A DNA stretch of 64,000 nucleotides from contig JANJXF010000077.1 of the NCBI GenBank assembly GCA_024709165.1, positions 1-64,000 on the forward strand. Direction: 5' to 3'. This document shows positions 1 through 8,521 of this stretch, piece after piece. Every line of letters starts with the position of its first letter. Positions within the stretch are counted from its first letter, which is position 1. A program made the translations under genes and the position numbers. Source of the DNA: Thiobacillus sp. (GTDB lineage Bacteria; Pseudomonadota; Gammaproteobacteria; Burkholderiales; Thiobacillaceae). A model generated the notes under the pieces. It was not told the DNA's origin, did not search any database, and worked only from the letters and a program-made list of their open reading frames with translations.

Positions 1-686
1 AATTCGAGCGTGGCGCCGACACCGGAACGCTCGAGGACATGGCCGAGGTCGGCGAGCAGGCCGTCGGAAATGTCGATCGCCGCGGAGGCGACGCCACGCA
101 GCGCGATGCCCAGCTCGACGCGCGGTGTGGGCAGATAAAGCGCGGGCAGCACGCGTGCGGCGTCGATCTGCTCCATGAACAGACGCCCCTGGCGATAGGC
201 CAGGGCGGCGGCGGCCGAACCGAGCACGCCCGACACCCAGATGTCGTCGCCGGGGCGTGCGCCGTCGCGGCGCAGCGCCAGCCCGGGCGGCAGCTCGCCG
301 ACGACGGTGAGCGAAAGTGTCATCGGCCCGCGCGTCGTGTCTCCACCGACCAGTTCGATACCGTACTGTTCGGCAACCCGGAAGAAACCGCGCGCGAACG
401 CCGTGAGCCACGCGTCGTCTGCGGCCGGCAGTGCGATCGCCAGCGTGGCCCAGCGCGGCGTCGCACCCATCGCCGCGAGGTCCGACAGGTTCACTGCGAG
501 CGCCTTGTGCCCGATCCCGGCCGGCCCATCCTGCGGCATGAAATGACGGCCTTCGAGCAGCATGTCGGTCGACACCGCGAGCTGCATGCCCGGTGTGGGC
601 GCCAGAAGCGCGCAGTCGTCGCCCACACCGAGCACCGCACCGGGCGCGGCGCGGGCGAAGTGGCGGGCGATGAGGTCGAATTCCAT
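1..686 (-). CDS. thiL: Thiamine-monophosphate kinase, C-terminus cut by window edge
   Basis: ThiL phosphorylates thiamine monophosphate to thiamine diphosphate with ATP, the last step of thiamine cofactor synthesis. The N-terminal 228 residues are present and the gene runs off the left edge. Translation from the ATG at 684-686 starts [10 protein letters not shown]. It contains the family's metal and phosphate binding motifs: GVGDDCALL near residue 20, [11 protein letters not shown] near 40, a [13 protein letters not shown] segment near 65, GGDTTRG near 115 and [10 protein letters not shown] near 212. It follows nusB on the same strand, a usual order at the end of the rib operon. The gap to nusB is filled by a heptanucleotide repeat that ends 3 bases before the start codon, and no Shine-Dalgarno sequence is visible. 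Confidence 0.95.
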   Translation of the reverse strand, partial: MEFDLIARHFARAAPGAVLGVGDDCALLAPTPGMQLAVSTDMLLEGRHFMPQDGPAGIGHKALAVNLSDLAAMGATPRWATLAIALPAADDAWLTAFARGFFRVAEQYGIELVGGDTTRGPMTLSLTVVGELPPGLALRRDGARPGDDIWVSGVLGSAAAALAYRQGRLFMEQIDAARVLPALYLPTPRVELGIALRGVASAAIDISDGLLADLGHVLERSGVGATLE

Positions 687-689
687 GGT

Positions 690-792
690 TAGGGACTGGG
701 ATCTAGGGGCTTGTACGGCTGCGCAGCGCTTGATGAATTCGGAAATTTCCGCATGTTTCCACTGACCCCCAGTCCCTAAATCCTAGCCCCTA
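690..792. repeat. Convergent heptanucleotide repeat arrays between nusB and thiL
   Basis: The plus strand at 690-710 reads three 7-base units: TAGGGAC, TGGGATC, TAGGGGC. The minus strand at 792-765 reads TAGGGGC, TAGGATT, TAGGGAC, TGGGGGT. The two arrays face each other around a core of about 55 bases containing the palindrome CGGAAATTTCCG (740-751). TAGGGACTGGG (690-700) and its exact inverse (768-778) could pair in RNA. The right array overlaps the end of nusB: its last codons AGG GGC and the TAG stop lie in the repeat. The left array ends 3 bases before the thiL start codon. Confidence 0.75.
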
Positions 793-1220
793 TTCTTTGC
801 CGCCCCGATCTCTACCGCACGCACGTCCTGCGCCAGCTTGTCGAGCACGCCGTTGATGTACTTGTGACCGTCGGTGCCGCCAAATTTTTTCGCCAGTTCG
901 ACGCCTTCGTTGATGGCGACGCGCCAGGGGACGTCGGGGCAGTTGACGAGTTCGTAGGCGCCGAGCAGCAGGATGCCGCGTTCGATGGGGGAAAGTTCCG
1001 CGATGGGGCGGTCGAGCAGGGGTGCGATGCGCGAGCTCAACAGGTCCTCCTCCTTCAGCACACCGTACAGCAGGGTGCGGAAGTAGTCTTCGTCGGCACG
1101 GCGGAATTGCTCGTCCTCCTTGAGATTGGCGGCGATGAGCGTGGCATCGGCACCGCCGACGAGCCAGGCGTACAGGCCCTGCAGGGCGAATTCGCGTGCG
1201 TGCTTGCGCGAGCCTGCCAT
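783..1220 (-). CDS. nusB: Transcription antitermination factor NusB
   Basis: NusB (145 residues, normal length) binds boxA RNA with NusE/S10 and supports antitermination of rRNA operons. The protein starts MAGSRKHAREFALQGLYAWL, the usual helix-1 signature. It continues with the family segments DYFRTLLYGVL (residues 45-55), LSPIERGILLLGAYEL (76-91) and AINEGVELAKKFGG (101-114), and ends near the conserved YINGVLDKLA. It lies downstream of ribH, the common ribH-nusB-thiL order. The final Arg-Gly and the TAG stop are encoded inside a heptanucleotide repeat, so the extreme C-terminus was probably set by repeat insertion or slippage. Confidence 0.97.
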   Translation of the reverse strand: MAGSRKHAREFALQGLYAWLVGGADATLIAANLKEDEQFRRADEDYFRTLLYGVLKEEDLLSSRIAPLLDRPIAELSPIERGILLLGAYELVNCPDVPWRVAINEGVELAKKFGGTDGHKYINGVLDKLAQDVRAVEIGAAKNRG

Positions 1221-1250
1221 TAGAGTCCACCTTTCGAAAACACGGCTTGT

Positions 1251-1275
1251 CCCTCTCGCCCCTGATGCGAGAGGG
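1251..1275. repeat. Hairpin of the CCCTCTC...GAGAGGG type between ribH and nusB
   Basis: CCCTCTCGC (1251-1259) pairs perfectly with GCGAGAGGG (1267-1275) across a 7-base loop, giving a 9-bp stem. No T-run follows on the minus strand, so it is not a canonical intrinsic terminator. A related and longer hairpin sits at 8447-8472, which suggests a dispersed repeat. Confidence 0.55.
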
Positions 1276-1326
1276 TCGGGATAGGGACGCGCATGTTCGC
1301 GTGGCCCGGGCGGGGCACCATCGCGG

Positions 1327-1794
1327 TCACAGCTGCTTCAGCAGATTGGCCATCTCGATGGCCACGCGCGCGGCGTCGCGGCCCTTTTCGGCCATGCGCT
1401 TGTGGCCTTGTTCCTCCGTCTCGACGGTGAGGATGGCGGTGGCGATAGGCACGCCGGTTTGCAGTTGCACATCGAGGATGCCGCGCGCCGATTCGTTGGA
1501 AACCACTTCGAAATGATAGGTGTCGCCACGTACCACGGCGCCCAGGGCGACGAGTGCATCGAATTTTCCGGACTGCGCCATTTTCTGCAGCGCGAGCGGG
1601 TGTTCGAGTGCCCCAGGCACGTTGACCAGCAGGATGTCCTCGCTGGCGACGCCGAGTCGCCTGAGCTCGATCTGGCAGGCCGACAACAGGCCTTCGCAGA
1701 TGTCCTTGTTGAAACGGCTCATGACGATGCCGATGCGCAGTCCCTTGCCTTGGTAGACCGGGTCGAGTTCTGAGATGTCGCTGGTGGTTCCCAT
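1327..1794 (-). CDS. ribH: 6,7-dimethyl-8-ribityllumazine synthase
   Basis: RibH condenses 5-amino-6-ribitylaminouracil with 3,4-dihydroxy-2-butanone 4-phosphate, the penultimate step of riboflavin synthesis. The ATG at 1792-1794 gives 155 residues ([10 protein letters not shown]) and has a GAAGGA Shine-Dalgarno about 6 bases upstream. An in-frame TTG at 1815 would add seven residues but lacks this support. Family motifs present: [10 protein letters not shown] near the N-terminus, [28 protein letters not shown] (substrate and phosphate binding), and [16 protein letters not shown]. It sits 21 bases after ribBA and before nusB in the same operon. Confidence 0.96.
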   Translation of the reverse strand: MGTTSDISELDPVYQGKGLRIGIVMSRFNKDICEGLLSACQIELRRLGVASEDILLVNVPGALEHPLALQKMAQSGKFDALVALGAVVRGDTYHFEVVSNESARGILDVQLQTGVPIATAILTVETEEQGHKRMAEKGRDAARVAIEMANLLKQL

Positions 1795-1815
1795 GGTGCG
1801 TCCTTCGTCAAACAA

Positions 1816-2901
1816 TCAGGCTTTTTCGGAATAGCCGGCGACTTCGAGGCCGAAGCCGTCCATCGCCGGCATCTTGCGTGGGCTGGCGAGCAGGCGCATC
1901 TTGCCGACGCCGAGATCGCGCAGGATCTGTGCGCCGATGCCGTAGTCGCGCAGGTCGTATTTATGGCCGGCGACCGGCGCCGGATCGACACGGGCGAGCA
2001 GCGCGTCGGCGGTCTCCGGCCGATGCAGCAGCACGAGCACGCCAGACTGCGATTCGGCGATACGCTCCATCGCACCAAGGATGGGCCAGGAGTGGCCGCT
2101 GCCGGTGACGTCGAGAAAATCCATCACCGAGAGCGGTTCGTGCACGCGCACCAGGGTTTCGCGGTCGGCGTGAATCTCGCCCTTGACCAGTGCGAGGTGG
2201 GTTTCTCCGGCGCACTTGTCGCGGTAGGCGATGAGCCGGAACGCACCGTACACGGTCTGTACCAGACGGTCGGCAGCGCGCTCAACCAGGCTCTCGGTCT
2301 GGCTGCGGTAATGGATGAGATCGGCGATGGTGCCGATCTTCAGCCCGTGTTCCTGAGCGAACGGCACGAGATCGGGCAGACGCGCCATGTTGCCGTCGTC
2401 CTTGAGGATTTCGCAGATCACCGCCGCGGGTTCGAGGCCGGCGAGCGCGGCGAGATCGCAGCCGGCCTCGGTGTGTCCGGCGCGCACCAGCACGCCGCCC
2501 GGCTGCGCGCGCAGCGGGAAAATGTGGCCCGGCTGAATGATGTCGGAGGGGCCGGCGTCCTTCTTCACGGCGGCCTGGATGGTAACGGCGCGGTCGGCGG
2601 CGGAAATGCCAGTGGTCACGCCCTGGGCGGCCTCGATCGATACGGTGAACGCGGTACCGTGTGGGGTCTGGTTGTCGGATACCATCTGCTTCAGGCCCAG
2701 TTGGCGGCAGCGCGCGTCGGTAAGCGTGAGGCAGATGAGGCCGCGGCCGTACTTCGCCATGAAGTTGATGGCGTCCGCGGTGACGTGTTCGGCGGCCATG
2801 ACGAGGTCGCCCTCGTTTTCGCGGTCTTCCTCGTCGACCAGCACGACCATGCGGCCGGCTTTCAATTCTTCGATGATTTCGGGGGTGGAGGCGAGGCTCA
2901 T
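1816..2901 (-). CDS. ribBA: 3,4-dihydroxy-2-butanone-4-phosphate synthase with degenerate GTP cyclohydrolase II-like domain
   Basis: The 361-residue protein has an intact RibB half (about residues 1-205), which makes the four-carbon riboflavin precursor from ribulose 5-phosphate. The VVLVDEEDRENEGDLVMAAE region carries the acidic metal-binding loop, followed by MAKYGRGLICL and a GHTEAGCDLAALAG segment. The C-terminal half has the RibA fold outline (VYGAFRLIAYRD, HLALVKGE) but lacks the zinc-binding and catalytic SECLTGD...RCDC block. In its place it reads RVHEPLSVMDFLDVTG. GTP cyclohydrolase II activity is therefore unlikely and a separate ribA should exist elsewhere. The ATG at 2899-2901 shares one base with the ribE stop (TGATG), implying translational coupling. 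Confidence 0.95.
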   Translation of the reverse strand: MSLASTPEIIEELKAGRMVVLVDEEDRENEGDLVMAAEHVTADAINFMAKYGRGLICLTLTDARCRQLGLKQMVSDNQTPHGTAFTVSIEAAQGVTTGISAADRAVTIQAAVKKDAGPSDIIQPGHIFPLRAQPGGVLVRAGHTEAGCDLAALAGLEPAAVICEILKDDGNMARLPDLVPFAQEHGLKIGTIADLIHYRSQTESLVERAADRLVQTVYGAFRLIAYRDKCAGETHLALVKGEIHADRETLVRVHEPLSVMDFLDVTGSGHSWPILGAMERIAESQSGVLVLLHRPETADALLARVDPAPVAGHKYDLRDYGIGAQILRDLGVGKMRLLASPRKMPAMDGFGLEVAGYSEKA

Positions 2902-3506
2902 CAATCTTGGTCCGTGTGTTGGGTGAATTGCAGCATGCGCTCGACATAGCGCGCGATCATGTCGACTTCGAGGTTGACCCGGGCGCCGGCCTGCAGGTGC
3001 TTGAGCGTGGTCATCTGCAGGGTGTGCGGAATCAGGTTCAGGGTGAAGCGCGCGTCCTCGACATGGTTGACCGTGAGCGACACGCCGTTCACCGTGATCG
3101 AGCCCTTGCGCAGGATGTAGCGCGCCAGCCCGCGCGGCGCGTCGATTTCCAGCAGGTGCGATTCGCCAGCGGGCACGAAGCGGTGCACCACACCGACACC
3201 GTCGACGTGGCCCGACACCATGTGGCCACCGAGGCGGTCGGCCAGGCGCAGTGCCTTTTCCAGGTTGACTTCGGCGCCGGGCACGAAGCCTTCGGTGCAG
3301 TTGAGCGTTTCCGCCGAGACGTCGACGGTAAAGCGGTCCGGCGTCAGTGTCACGGCGGTCAGGCACACGCCGTTGACCGCGATGCTGTCGCCGACCGCGA
3401 CGTCGGCGAGGTCCAGCCCGCCGGCGTGGATCGTCATGCGTGCGTCGGCGCCGCGCGCGTCGTACTCGTGGATGCGGCCGATGGCTTGAACGATTCCGGT
3501 GAACAT
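2901..3506 (-). CDS. ribE: Riboflavin synthase alpha subunit
   Basis: Riboflavin synthase dismutates two 6,7-dimethyl-8-ribityllumazine molecules to riboflavin and the pyrimidine precursor. The 201-residue protein starts MFTGIVQAIG, the family's invariant N-terminus. It shows the expected internal duplication: VNGVCLTAV in the first lumazine-binding repeat and VNGVSLTVN in the second, with GHMVSGHVDGVG between them. It is the first gene of a minus-strand operon ribE-ribBA-ribH-nusB-thiL. A candidate promoter lies about 80 bases upstream. I see no FMN riboswitch in the 262-base gap to the divergent lepA. Confidence 0.97.
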   Translation of the reverse strand: MFTGIVQAIGRIHEYDARGADARMTIHAGGLDLADVAVGDSIAVNGVCLTAVTLTPDRFTVDVSAETLNCTEGFVPGAEVNLEKALRLADRLGGHMVSGHVDGVGVVHRFVPAGESHLLEIDAPRGLARYILRKGSITVNGVSLTVNHVEDARFTLNLIPHTLQMTTLKHLQAGARVNLEVDMIARYVERMLQFTQHTDQD

Positions 3507-3585
3507 GGCGACGGTCGAGATTCCTGGATGAGGCCGGAGCGTGGCGCGTGTGCGCCGTGGAGGAGCCGGCCGGCAAAGACCCTGC

Positions 3586-3614
3586 ATTGTAGGCGTTTCG
3601 CCCGGGCGGGTGAA
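3586..3614 (-). promoter_or_regulatory. Candidate sigma-70 promoter for the rib operon
   Basis: On the minus strand TTCACC (3614-3609) and TACAAT (3591-3586) are separated by exactly 17 bases, matching four and five of six consensus positions. Transcription would begin near 3580, leaving a leader of about 75 bases before ribE. The fit and position are good, but there is no experimental support. Confidence 0.45.
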
Positions 3615-3711
3615 CTCCCCGCGACACTCCCCGGCGGCACACCGGAGGACATCGGCAAGGGGGGCGGCAAGGACGAAGCGCAGGAACCCACCGGAGTCGG
3701 GCCAAATCCGC

Positions 3712-3717
3712 TAAAAT
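3712..3717 (+). promoter_or_regulatory. Possible -10 element for lepA
   Basis: TAAAAT matches five of six -10 positions and lies 51 bases before the lepA start, upstream of the leader hairpin. No convincing -35 box is seen at the right spacing, so this is weak. Confidence 0.3.
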
Positions 3718-3741
3718 TGATCGGTTAACGCCTCCCTAGAC

Positions 3742-3768
3742 CGGGCACGGAAACGTGCCCGTTTTGTT
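3742..3768 (+). promoter_or_regulatory. Terminator-like hairpin in the lepA leader
   Basis: CGGGCACG (3742-3749) pairs perfectly with CGTGCCCG (3754-3761) over a GAAA tetraloop and is followed by TTTTGTT. The lepA GTG start is at 3769, only 7 bases after the stem. The structure has the form of an intrinsic terminator or attenuator and occupies the place where a ribosome-binding site would be. The alternative is an end signal for an unseen upstream transcript, but the neighbouring gene is divergent. Confidence 0.6.
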
Positions 3769-5568
3769 GTGTCGCAGAACCTGATCCGCAATTTTTCCAT
3801 CATTGCCCATATCGACCACGGCAAGTCGACGCTCGCCGACCGCCTGATCCAGTATTGCGGCGGCCTCACCGCGCGCGAGATGGAGGCGCAGGTGCTCGAC
3901 TCCATGGACCTGGAAAAGGAACGCGGCATCACCATCAAGGCGCAGACCGCCGCGCTCACCTACAAGGCGCAGGACGGCAAGGCCTACCGCCTCAACCTGA
4001 TCGACACCCCGGGTCACGTCGACTTCTCCTACGAGGTCAGCCGCTCGCTGTCGGCCTGCGAGGGCGCGCTGCTGGTGGTCGACGCCTCGCAGGGCGTGGA
4101 GGCGCAGACGGTGGCCAACTGCTACACCGCGATCGACCTCGGTGTCGAAGTCATTCCAGTGCTGAACAAGATCGACCTGCCGGCGGCCGATCCCGACCGC
4201 GTGGCGGTGGAGATCGAGGACATCGTCGGGCTGGACGCCAGCGAGGCGGTGCGCGCGTCCGCCAAGACCGGGCTTGGCATCCAGGAGATTCTCGAAGTCG
4301 TCGTGAAGCACGTGCCGCCGCCACGTGGCAAGGAAGACGCGCCCCTGAAGGCGCTGATCATCGATTCCTGGTTCGACAACTACGTCGGCGTCGTCATGCT
4401 GGTGCGCGTGGTCGACGGCGTGCTGCGTGCGAAGGACAAAATCCGCTTCATGGCGACCGGCGCGCAACATCTGACCGAGCATGTCGGCGTGTTCACTCCG
4501 AAGTCCGTCGACCGCGAACAACTGTCGGCGGGCGAAGTCGGTTTCGTCATCGCCGGCATCAAGGAGCTCAAGTCGGCACAGGTCGGCGACACCGTGACGC
4601 TGGTCGACAACCCTGCCACCGAACCCCTGCCGGGCTTCAAGAAGGTGCAGTCGCAGGTGTTCGCCGGCCTCTACCCGGTCGAGTCGCACGACTTCGAGGC
4701 TTTGCGCGAAGCGCTCACCAAGCTGCAGCTGAACGATGCCGCGCTGCAGTTCGAACCGGAAGTCAGCCAGGCGCTCGGCTTCGGCTTCCGCTGCGGCTTT
4801 CTGGGACTCTTGCACATGGACATCGTGCAGGAGCGGCTCGAACGCGAGTACGACATGGACCTCATCACCACCGCGCCGACGGTGGTGTACGAGGTCGTGC
4901 TGAAGGACGGCTCCACGATCAACGTCGAGAACCCGTCCAAGCTGCCCGAGCCTTCGAAGATCGACGAAATCCGCGAGCCCATCATCACCGCGACGATTTT
5001 CGTGCCTGAGGAGTTCGTCGGCAACGTCATCACCCTGTGCAACCAGAAGCGCGGCGTGCAGATCGACATGCAATACCACGGCCGGCAGGTCATGCTGCGC
5101 TACGACCTGCCGATGAACGAGGTGGTGATGGACTTCTTCGACAAGCTCAAGTCGACCAGCCGCGGCTACGCCTCGCTCGACTATGAATTCAAGGAATTCC
5201 GTCCCGGCGACCTGGTGAAGCTCGACATCCTCGTCAACGCCGAGAAGGTCGATGCGCTGTCCTTGATCGTGCACCGCGCAACCAGCGTGTACCGCGGGCG
5301 CGAACTCGCTTCCAAGATGCGCGAGTTGATTCCGCGCCAGATGTTCGACGTTGCGGTGCAGGCGGCGATCGGCGCCAGCATCATCGCGCGCGAGAACGTC
5401 AAGGCGATGCGCAAGAACGTGCTGGCCAAGTGCTACGGCGGCGACATCACGCGCAAGAAGAAGCTGCTGGAAAAGCAGAAGGCCGGCAAGCGCCGCATGA
5501 AGCAGGTCGGCAACGTTGAAATCCCGCAGGAAGCCTTCCTTGCGATCCTCCAGGTCTCCGACAAATGA
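3769..5568 (+). CDS. lepA: Elongation factor 4 (LepA), ribosome-associated GTPase
   Basis: EF4 is a translational GTPase that acts on the ribosome, linked to back-translocation and 30S maturation. The 599-residue length is normal. G1 is AHIDHGKST (residues 12-20), the switch region ERGITIKA, G3 DTPGHVD, and G4 NKID. The C-terminal EF4-specific domain includes the run of basic residues before the end ([18 protein letters not shown]). The start is the GTG at 3769 ([10 protein letters not shown]), matching the usual LepA N-terminus. No Shine-Dalgarno is visible; a terminator-like hairpin ends 7 bases upstream. lepB follows with a 4-base ATGA overlap. Confidence 0.97.
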   Translation: MSQNLIRNFSIIAHIDHGKSTLADRLIQYCGGLTAREMEAQVLDSMDLEKERGITIKAQTAALTYKAQDGKAYRLNLIDTPGHVDFSYEVSRSLSACEGALLVVDASQGVEAQTVANCYTAIDLGVEVIPVLNKIDLPAADPDRVAVEIEDIVGLDASEAVRASAKTGLGIQEILEVVVKHVPPPRGKEDAPLKALIIDSWFDNYVGVVMLVRVVDGVLRAKDKIRFMATGAQHLTEHVGVFTPKSVDREQLSAGEVGFVIAGIKELKSAQVGDTVTLVDNPATEPLPGFKKVQSQVFAGLYPVESHDFEALREALTKLQLNDAALQFEPEVSQALGFGFRCGFLGLLHMDIVQERLEREYDMDLITTAPTVVYEVVLKDGSTINVENPSKLPEPSKIDEIREPIITATIFVPEEFVGNVITLCNQKRGVQIDMQYHGRQVMLRYDLPMNEVVMDFFDKLKSTSRGYASLDYEFKEFRPGDLVKLDILVNAEKVDALSLIVHRATSVYRGRELASKMRELIPRQMFDVAVQAAIGASIIARENVKAMRKNVLAKCYGGDITRKKKLLEKQKAGKRRMKQVGNVEIPQEAFLAILQVSDK

Positions 5569-6374
5569 ACTTCGCCCTCATTCTGTTCATCGCGCTGGCG
5601 GCAACCGGTGGTGTCTGGCTGCTCGATGTGCTGCTGTTCAAGCGCCGCCGCGCCCCGGATGCGCGTGAGCCGATGCTGGTGGAGTACGCGCGCAGCTTCT
5701 TCCCGGTCATCCTCATCGTATTCGGCCTGCGTTCCTTCCTCGTCGAGCCGTTCAAGATTCCGTCCGGATCGATGATGCCGACGCTGTTGATCGGCGATTT
5801 CATCCTGGTCAACAAGTACACCTACGGCATCCGCCTGCCGGTGGTCAACCAGAAGATCGTGCAATTGAACGACCCGCAACGCGGCGATGTCGTCGTGTTC
5901 CGTTATCCGGCGGACACCAGCCTCGACTACATCAAGCGGGTGATCGGCGTGCCGGGGGATCGGGTCGAATACCGCGACAAACAGTTGATCATCAACGGCA
6001 AGCCGGTTGCCGCGCAACACACCGGCACCTACAGCTACGTCGGCAACGGGCTGAACTACGTCACCGCGATGGTGTACGATGAATCGCTCAACGACCAGGG
6101 GCACACCATGATGACCGAGCCGGGCAAACCGTCGGTGTTTCCGCCCCAGGTGACGGACTTTCCCTTCCATGAGAACTGCTCCTACAATGCTGACGGCGAG
6201 GGGTTTGCGTGCACGGTTCCGGCCGGGCACTATTTCGTCATGGGCGACAACCGCGATGCCAGCAACGACAGTCGTTACTGGGGTTTCGTGCCGGACCGGA
6301 ACATCGTGGGCAAGGCCTTCTTCATCTGGATGAACTTCGACGAATTCAGTCGCATCGGCACCCGCATACGATAA
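5565..6374 (+). CDS. lepB: Signal peptidase I
   Basis: LepB is the inner-membrane serine protease that removes signal peptides from Sec and Tat exported proteins. The 269-residue protein has two N-terminal membrane segments (about residues 2-20 and 43-60). The catalytic serine box is [11 protein letters not shown] and the catalytic lysine lies in [11 protein letters not shown]. The signature [17 protein letters not shown] is near the C-terminus. The ATG at 5565 overlaps the lepA stop by 4 bases (ATGA), indicating coupled translation. The lepA-lepB-rnc-era-recO-pdxJ order is conserved in proteobacteria. Confidence 0.97.
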   Translation: MNFALILFIALAATGGVWLLDVLLFKRRRAPDAREPMLVEYARSFFPVILIVFGLRSFLVEPFKIPSGSMMPTLLIGDFILVNKYTYGIRLPVVNQKIVQLNDPQRGDVVVFRYPADTSLDYIKRVIGVPGDRVEYRDKQLIINGKPVAAQHTGTYSYVGNGLNYVTAMVYDESLNDQGHTMMTEPGKPSVFPPQVTDFPFHENCSYNADGEGFACTVPAGHYFVMGDNRDASNDSRYWGFVPDRNIVGKAFFIWMNFDEFSRIGTRIR

Positions 6375-6383
6375 GGAGACAGC

Positions 6384-6788
6384 ATGAAGCGTTTTTCCTC
6401 CCCTGGCGCCCGGCAGCAGCGCGGGCTGTCCATGATCGGTTTTCTGCTCGTCGCCGCGCTGGTTGTGATGGCGGCGATGCTGGCGATGAAGCTGGTGCCG
6501 GCCTATATCGAGTTTTTCTCGGTGAAGAAAATTCTCGTCTCGATGGGACAGGAGACCAGTCTCCAGGGCAAGAGCAATGCCGACATCCGCTCCGATTTTT
6601 CCCGCAGGACCGCCGCGGACTATGTATCCGTGGTGAAAGCCGAAGACCTCATGGTCGACCGCAGTTCCGGTACCCCGGTCGTTTCGGTCGATTACGAGTT
6701 TCGCACCAAACTGATCGGCAACGTGAGCCTGGTCGTCGATTTCAGCGCCAGCTCCGACTCGACCGCCGCGTCGCGCCGGATTGAGTAA
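6384..6788 (+). CDS. DUF4845 single-pass membrane protein
   Basis: This 134-residue protein carries an N-terminal pilin-like segment ([20 protein letters not shown], about residues 13-32), which is a single membrane anchor, followed by a small periplasmic domain with a conserved [15 protein letters not shown] start. Proteins of the DUF4845 family occur at this place between lepB and rnc in many beta- and gammaproteobacteria; their function is not known to me. It follows lepB by 9 bases (AAGGAGAC Shine-Dalgarno at 6373-6380) and touches rnc, so the three are probably cotranscribed. Confidence 0.85.
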   Translation: MKRFSSPGARQQRGLSMIGFLLVAALVVMAAMLAMKLVPAYIEFFSVKKILVSMGQETSLQGKSNADIRSDFSRRTAADYVSVVKAEDLMVDRSSGTPVVSVDYEFRTKLIGNVSLVVDFSASSDSTAASRRIE

Positions 6789-6795
6789 TCCCCTC

Positions 6796-7461
6796 ATGAT
6801 CCAACGCCTGCAGCAGGCGCTGAGCTACACATTCAGCCGTCCCGAACTGCTGCGCCAGGCATTGACGCATCGCAGCTCTGGTGCCTCCAACAATGAGCGG
6901 CTGGAATTTCTCGGTGACTCGGTGCTCAACTGCACGGTAGCGCGCGCGCTGTACGATGCGTTTCCCGATCTGCCGGAAGGCAGCCTGTCGCGTCTGCGCG
7001 CCAACCTGGTGCGTCAGGAAACGCTCGCGGACATCGCAATTGCCCTGAAGCTCGGCGACAACCTGCGAATGGGCGAGGGCGAGCTGAAGAGCGGTGGTTT
7101 TCGGCGTCCGTCGATTCTTGCCGATGCGCTCGAATCCCTGTTCGGCGCGATCTTTCTCGAAGCGGGATTCGACGCCGCGCAGCGTGTGGTGCGCGGCCTG
7201 TTCGATCCACTGGTCGCGCAGATCGACCCACGCGCCTCCGGCAAGGATGCCAAGACGCAGCTGCAGGAGCTGCTGCAGTCGCACCGCCTGCCGTTGCCCA
7301 CGTATCAGCTGGTGAGCACGGAAGGCGAGGCGCACGATCAATCCTTCACCATCGAATGCGTGCTCGAGAAGCCAGCAATGGTCACGCGCGGAACGGGCAA
7401 GAGCCGCCGCGCCGCCGAGCAGGACGCCGCACGCCTGGCGTGCGTGCAACTGCAAGCATGA
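6796..7461 (+). CDS. rnc: Ribonuclease III
   Basis: RNase III cleaves double-stranded RNA, including the rRNA precursor. With the ATG at 6796 the protein is 221 residues. An in-frame TTG at 6781 would add five residues and overlap the preceding stop by 8 bases. The catalytic signature [13 protein letters not shown] is near residue 33, a second acidic site is [17 protein letters not shown], and the C-terminal double-stranded-RNA-binding domain runs from [18 protein letters not shown] to [15 protein letters not shown]. The stop TGA overlaps the era ATG by 4 bases. Confidence 0.96.
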   Translation: MIQRLQQALSYTFSRPELLRQALTHRSSGASNNERLEFLGDSVLNCTVARALYDAFPDLPEGSLSRLRANLVRQETLADIAIALKLGDNLRMGEGELKSGGFRRPSILADALESLFGAIFLEAGFDAAQRVVRGLFDPLVAQIDPRASGKDAKTQLQELLQSHRLPLPTYQLVSTEGEAHDQSFTIECVLEKPAMVTRGTGKSRRAAEQDAARLACVQLQA

Positions 7462-8345
7462 ATACCCCCTACCGCTGCGGTCTCGTTGCCCTCGTCGGTC
7501 GGCCCAACGTCGGCAAGTCGACCCTGCTCAACCGGCTGGTGGGACAGAAAGTCAGCATTACCTCGAAGAAGGCACAGACCACGCGCCACCGCGTGACGGG
7601 CATCCATACTACCGGCAACGCGCAGTTCGTCTTCGTCGACACGCCCGGTTTCCAGACCCGCCACGCCGGCACCATGAACCGCGCGATGAACCGTCGCGTG
7701 CGCGAGACGCTGTCGGATACCGACGTGGTGATGATGCTGGTGGAGGCGGGCCGGCTGACACGCGAGGATCGTCAGGTCATCGAGTTGTTGCCGGGCGACC
7801 GGCCGCTCATCCTGGTCGTCAACAAGATTGACCAGGCGAAGGATCGCGCGGCCTTGATGGCCTATCTGCAAGAGATCGCCGGCGTGCATGTCTTTACCGA
7901 AATCGTGCCGGTGTCGGCGAAGAACGCCGCCAACCTCGATGAATTGCTGAAGACCCTGGAAAAACACCTGCCTGAAAACCCGCCGCTGTTCGACGCAGAC
8001 GACGTCACCGATCAGACCGAACGCCAGCTCGCTGCCGAACTCGTGCGCGAGAAAGTATTTCGCCTGTGCGGCGAGGAGATTCCCTACGCCGTCGCCGTCA
8101 CCATCGACAAGTTCGAGGAAGTCGGCAAGCTGCGCCGCATCTACGCCACCATCCTCGTCGACCGCGACAGCCACAAGGCCATCGTCATCGGCAAGGGGGG
8201 CGAGAAGCTCAAGACCATCTCCACCCAGGCCCGGCAGGATATGGAACGAGCCTTCGACGGCAAGGTCTATCTCGAAGTGTGGGTGAAGGTGAAGGGTGGC
8301 TGGGCAGACGACGTGCGCATGTTGAAGACGCTGGGAATCGATTGA
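7458..8345 (+). CDS. era: GTPase Era
   Basis: Era is an essential GTPase that binds the 3' end of 16S rRNA and helps 30S assembly. The 295-residue protein has G1 GRPNVGKST, the effector region [10 protein letters not shown]3 DTPGFQ, G4 NKID and a VSAKN motif as G5. The C-terminal KH domain contains [17 protein letters not shown]. The ATG at 7458 overlaps the rnc stop (ATGA), so translation is coupled. recO follows after a 176-base gap filled by a composite repeat. Confidence 0.97.
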   Translation: MNTPYRCGLVALVGRPNVGKSTLLNRLVGQKVSITSKKAQTTRHRVTGIHTTGNAQFVFVDTPGFQTRHAGTMNRAMNRRVRETLSDTDVVMMLVEAGRLTREDRQVIELLPGDRPLILVVNKIDQAKDRAALMAYLQEIAGVHVFTEIVPVSAKNAANLDELLKTLEKHLPENPPLFDADDVTDQTERQLAAELVREKVFRLCGEEIPYAVAVTIDKFEEVGKLRRIYATILVDRDSHKAIVIGKGGEKLKTISTQARQDMERAFDGKVYLEVWVKVKGGWADDVRMLKTLGID

Positions 8346-8350
8346 TTGTT

Positions 8351-8512
8351 TCATCCGCGAAGGACGCCAACGGACGCGAAGACAGCCTGACGCAGGCGAA
8401 TCACGCGGAAGTCGGGTGTGCCCCAAGGCCGTCCCGCTCTCTCCCACCCCTCTCCCGCACGCGGGAGAGGGGATTTTCTTTCGCATTTCTTCGTGTCCTT
8501 CGCGGATAAAGG
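8351..8512. repeat. Dispersed palindromic element, copy 1 (era/recO gap), with nested hairpin
   Basis: The left arm begins TCATCCGCGAAGGACGC at 8351 and the right arm ends TCCTTCGCGGATAAAGG at 8512. ATCCGCGAAGGAC and its inverse pair over 13 bases. Between the arms is a second element, the CCCCTCTCCCGC hairpin at 8447-8472. The right end contributes AAAGG (8508-8512), which lies 9 bases before the recO GTG and probably serves as its ribosome-binding site. Related copies are at 26799, 52096 and 53258. Confidence 0.75.
8447..8480 (+). terminator. Terminator-like hairpin after era
   Basis: CCCCTCTCCCGC (8447-8458) pairs perfectly with GCGGGAGAGGGG (8461-8472), a 12-bp GC-rich stem, followed by ATTTTCTT. 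It could attenuate transcription between era and recO. The same stem type occurs at 1251-1275 without a T-run, so it may equally be just a repeat. Confidence 0.45.
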
Positions 8513-8521
8513 TTTTCGCCC

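Noticed and set aside
2902-3705. N-terminal extension of ribBA to 629 residues
   Set aside because: The extra part is out of frame with ribE, which is real, and the ATG at 2901 overlaps the ribE stop as expected for a coupled operon.
3507-3768. FMN riboswitch upstream of ribE
   Set aside because: The minus strand does not show the conserved RFN element blocks; only a promoter and plain leader are seen.
3736-5274. Minus-strand frame of 512 codons opposite lepA
   Set aside because: Low-complexity His/Asp/Arg-rich translation typical of antisense high-GC DNA; lepA is certain.
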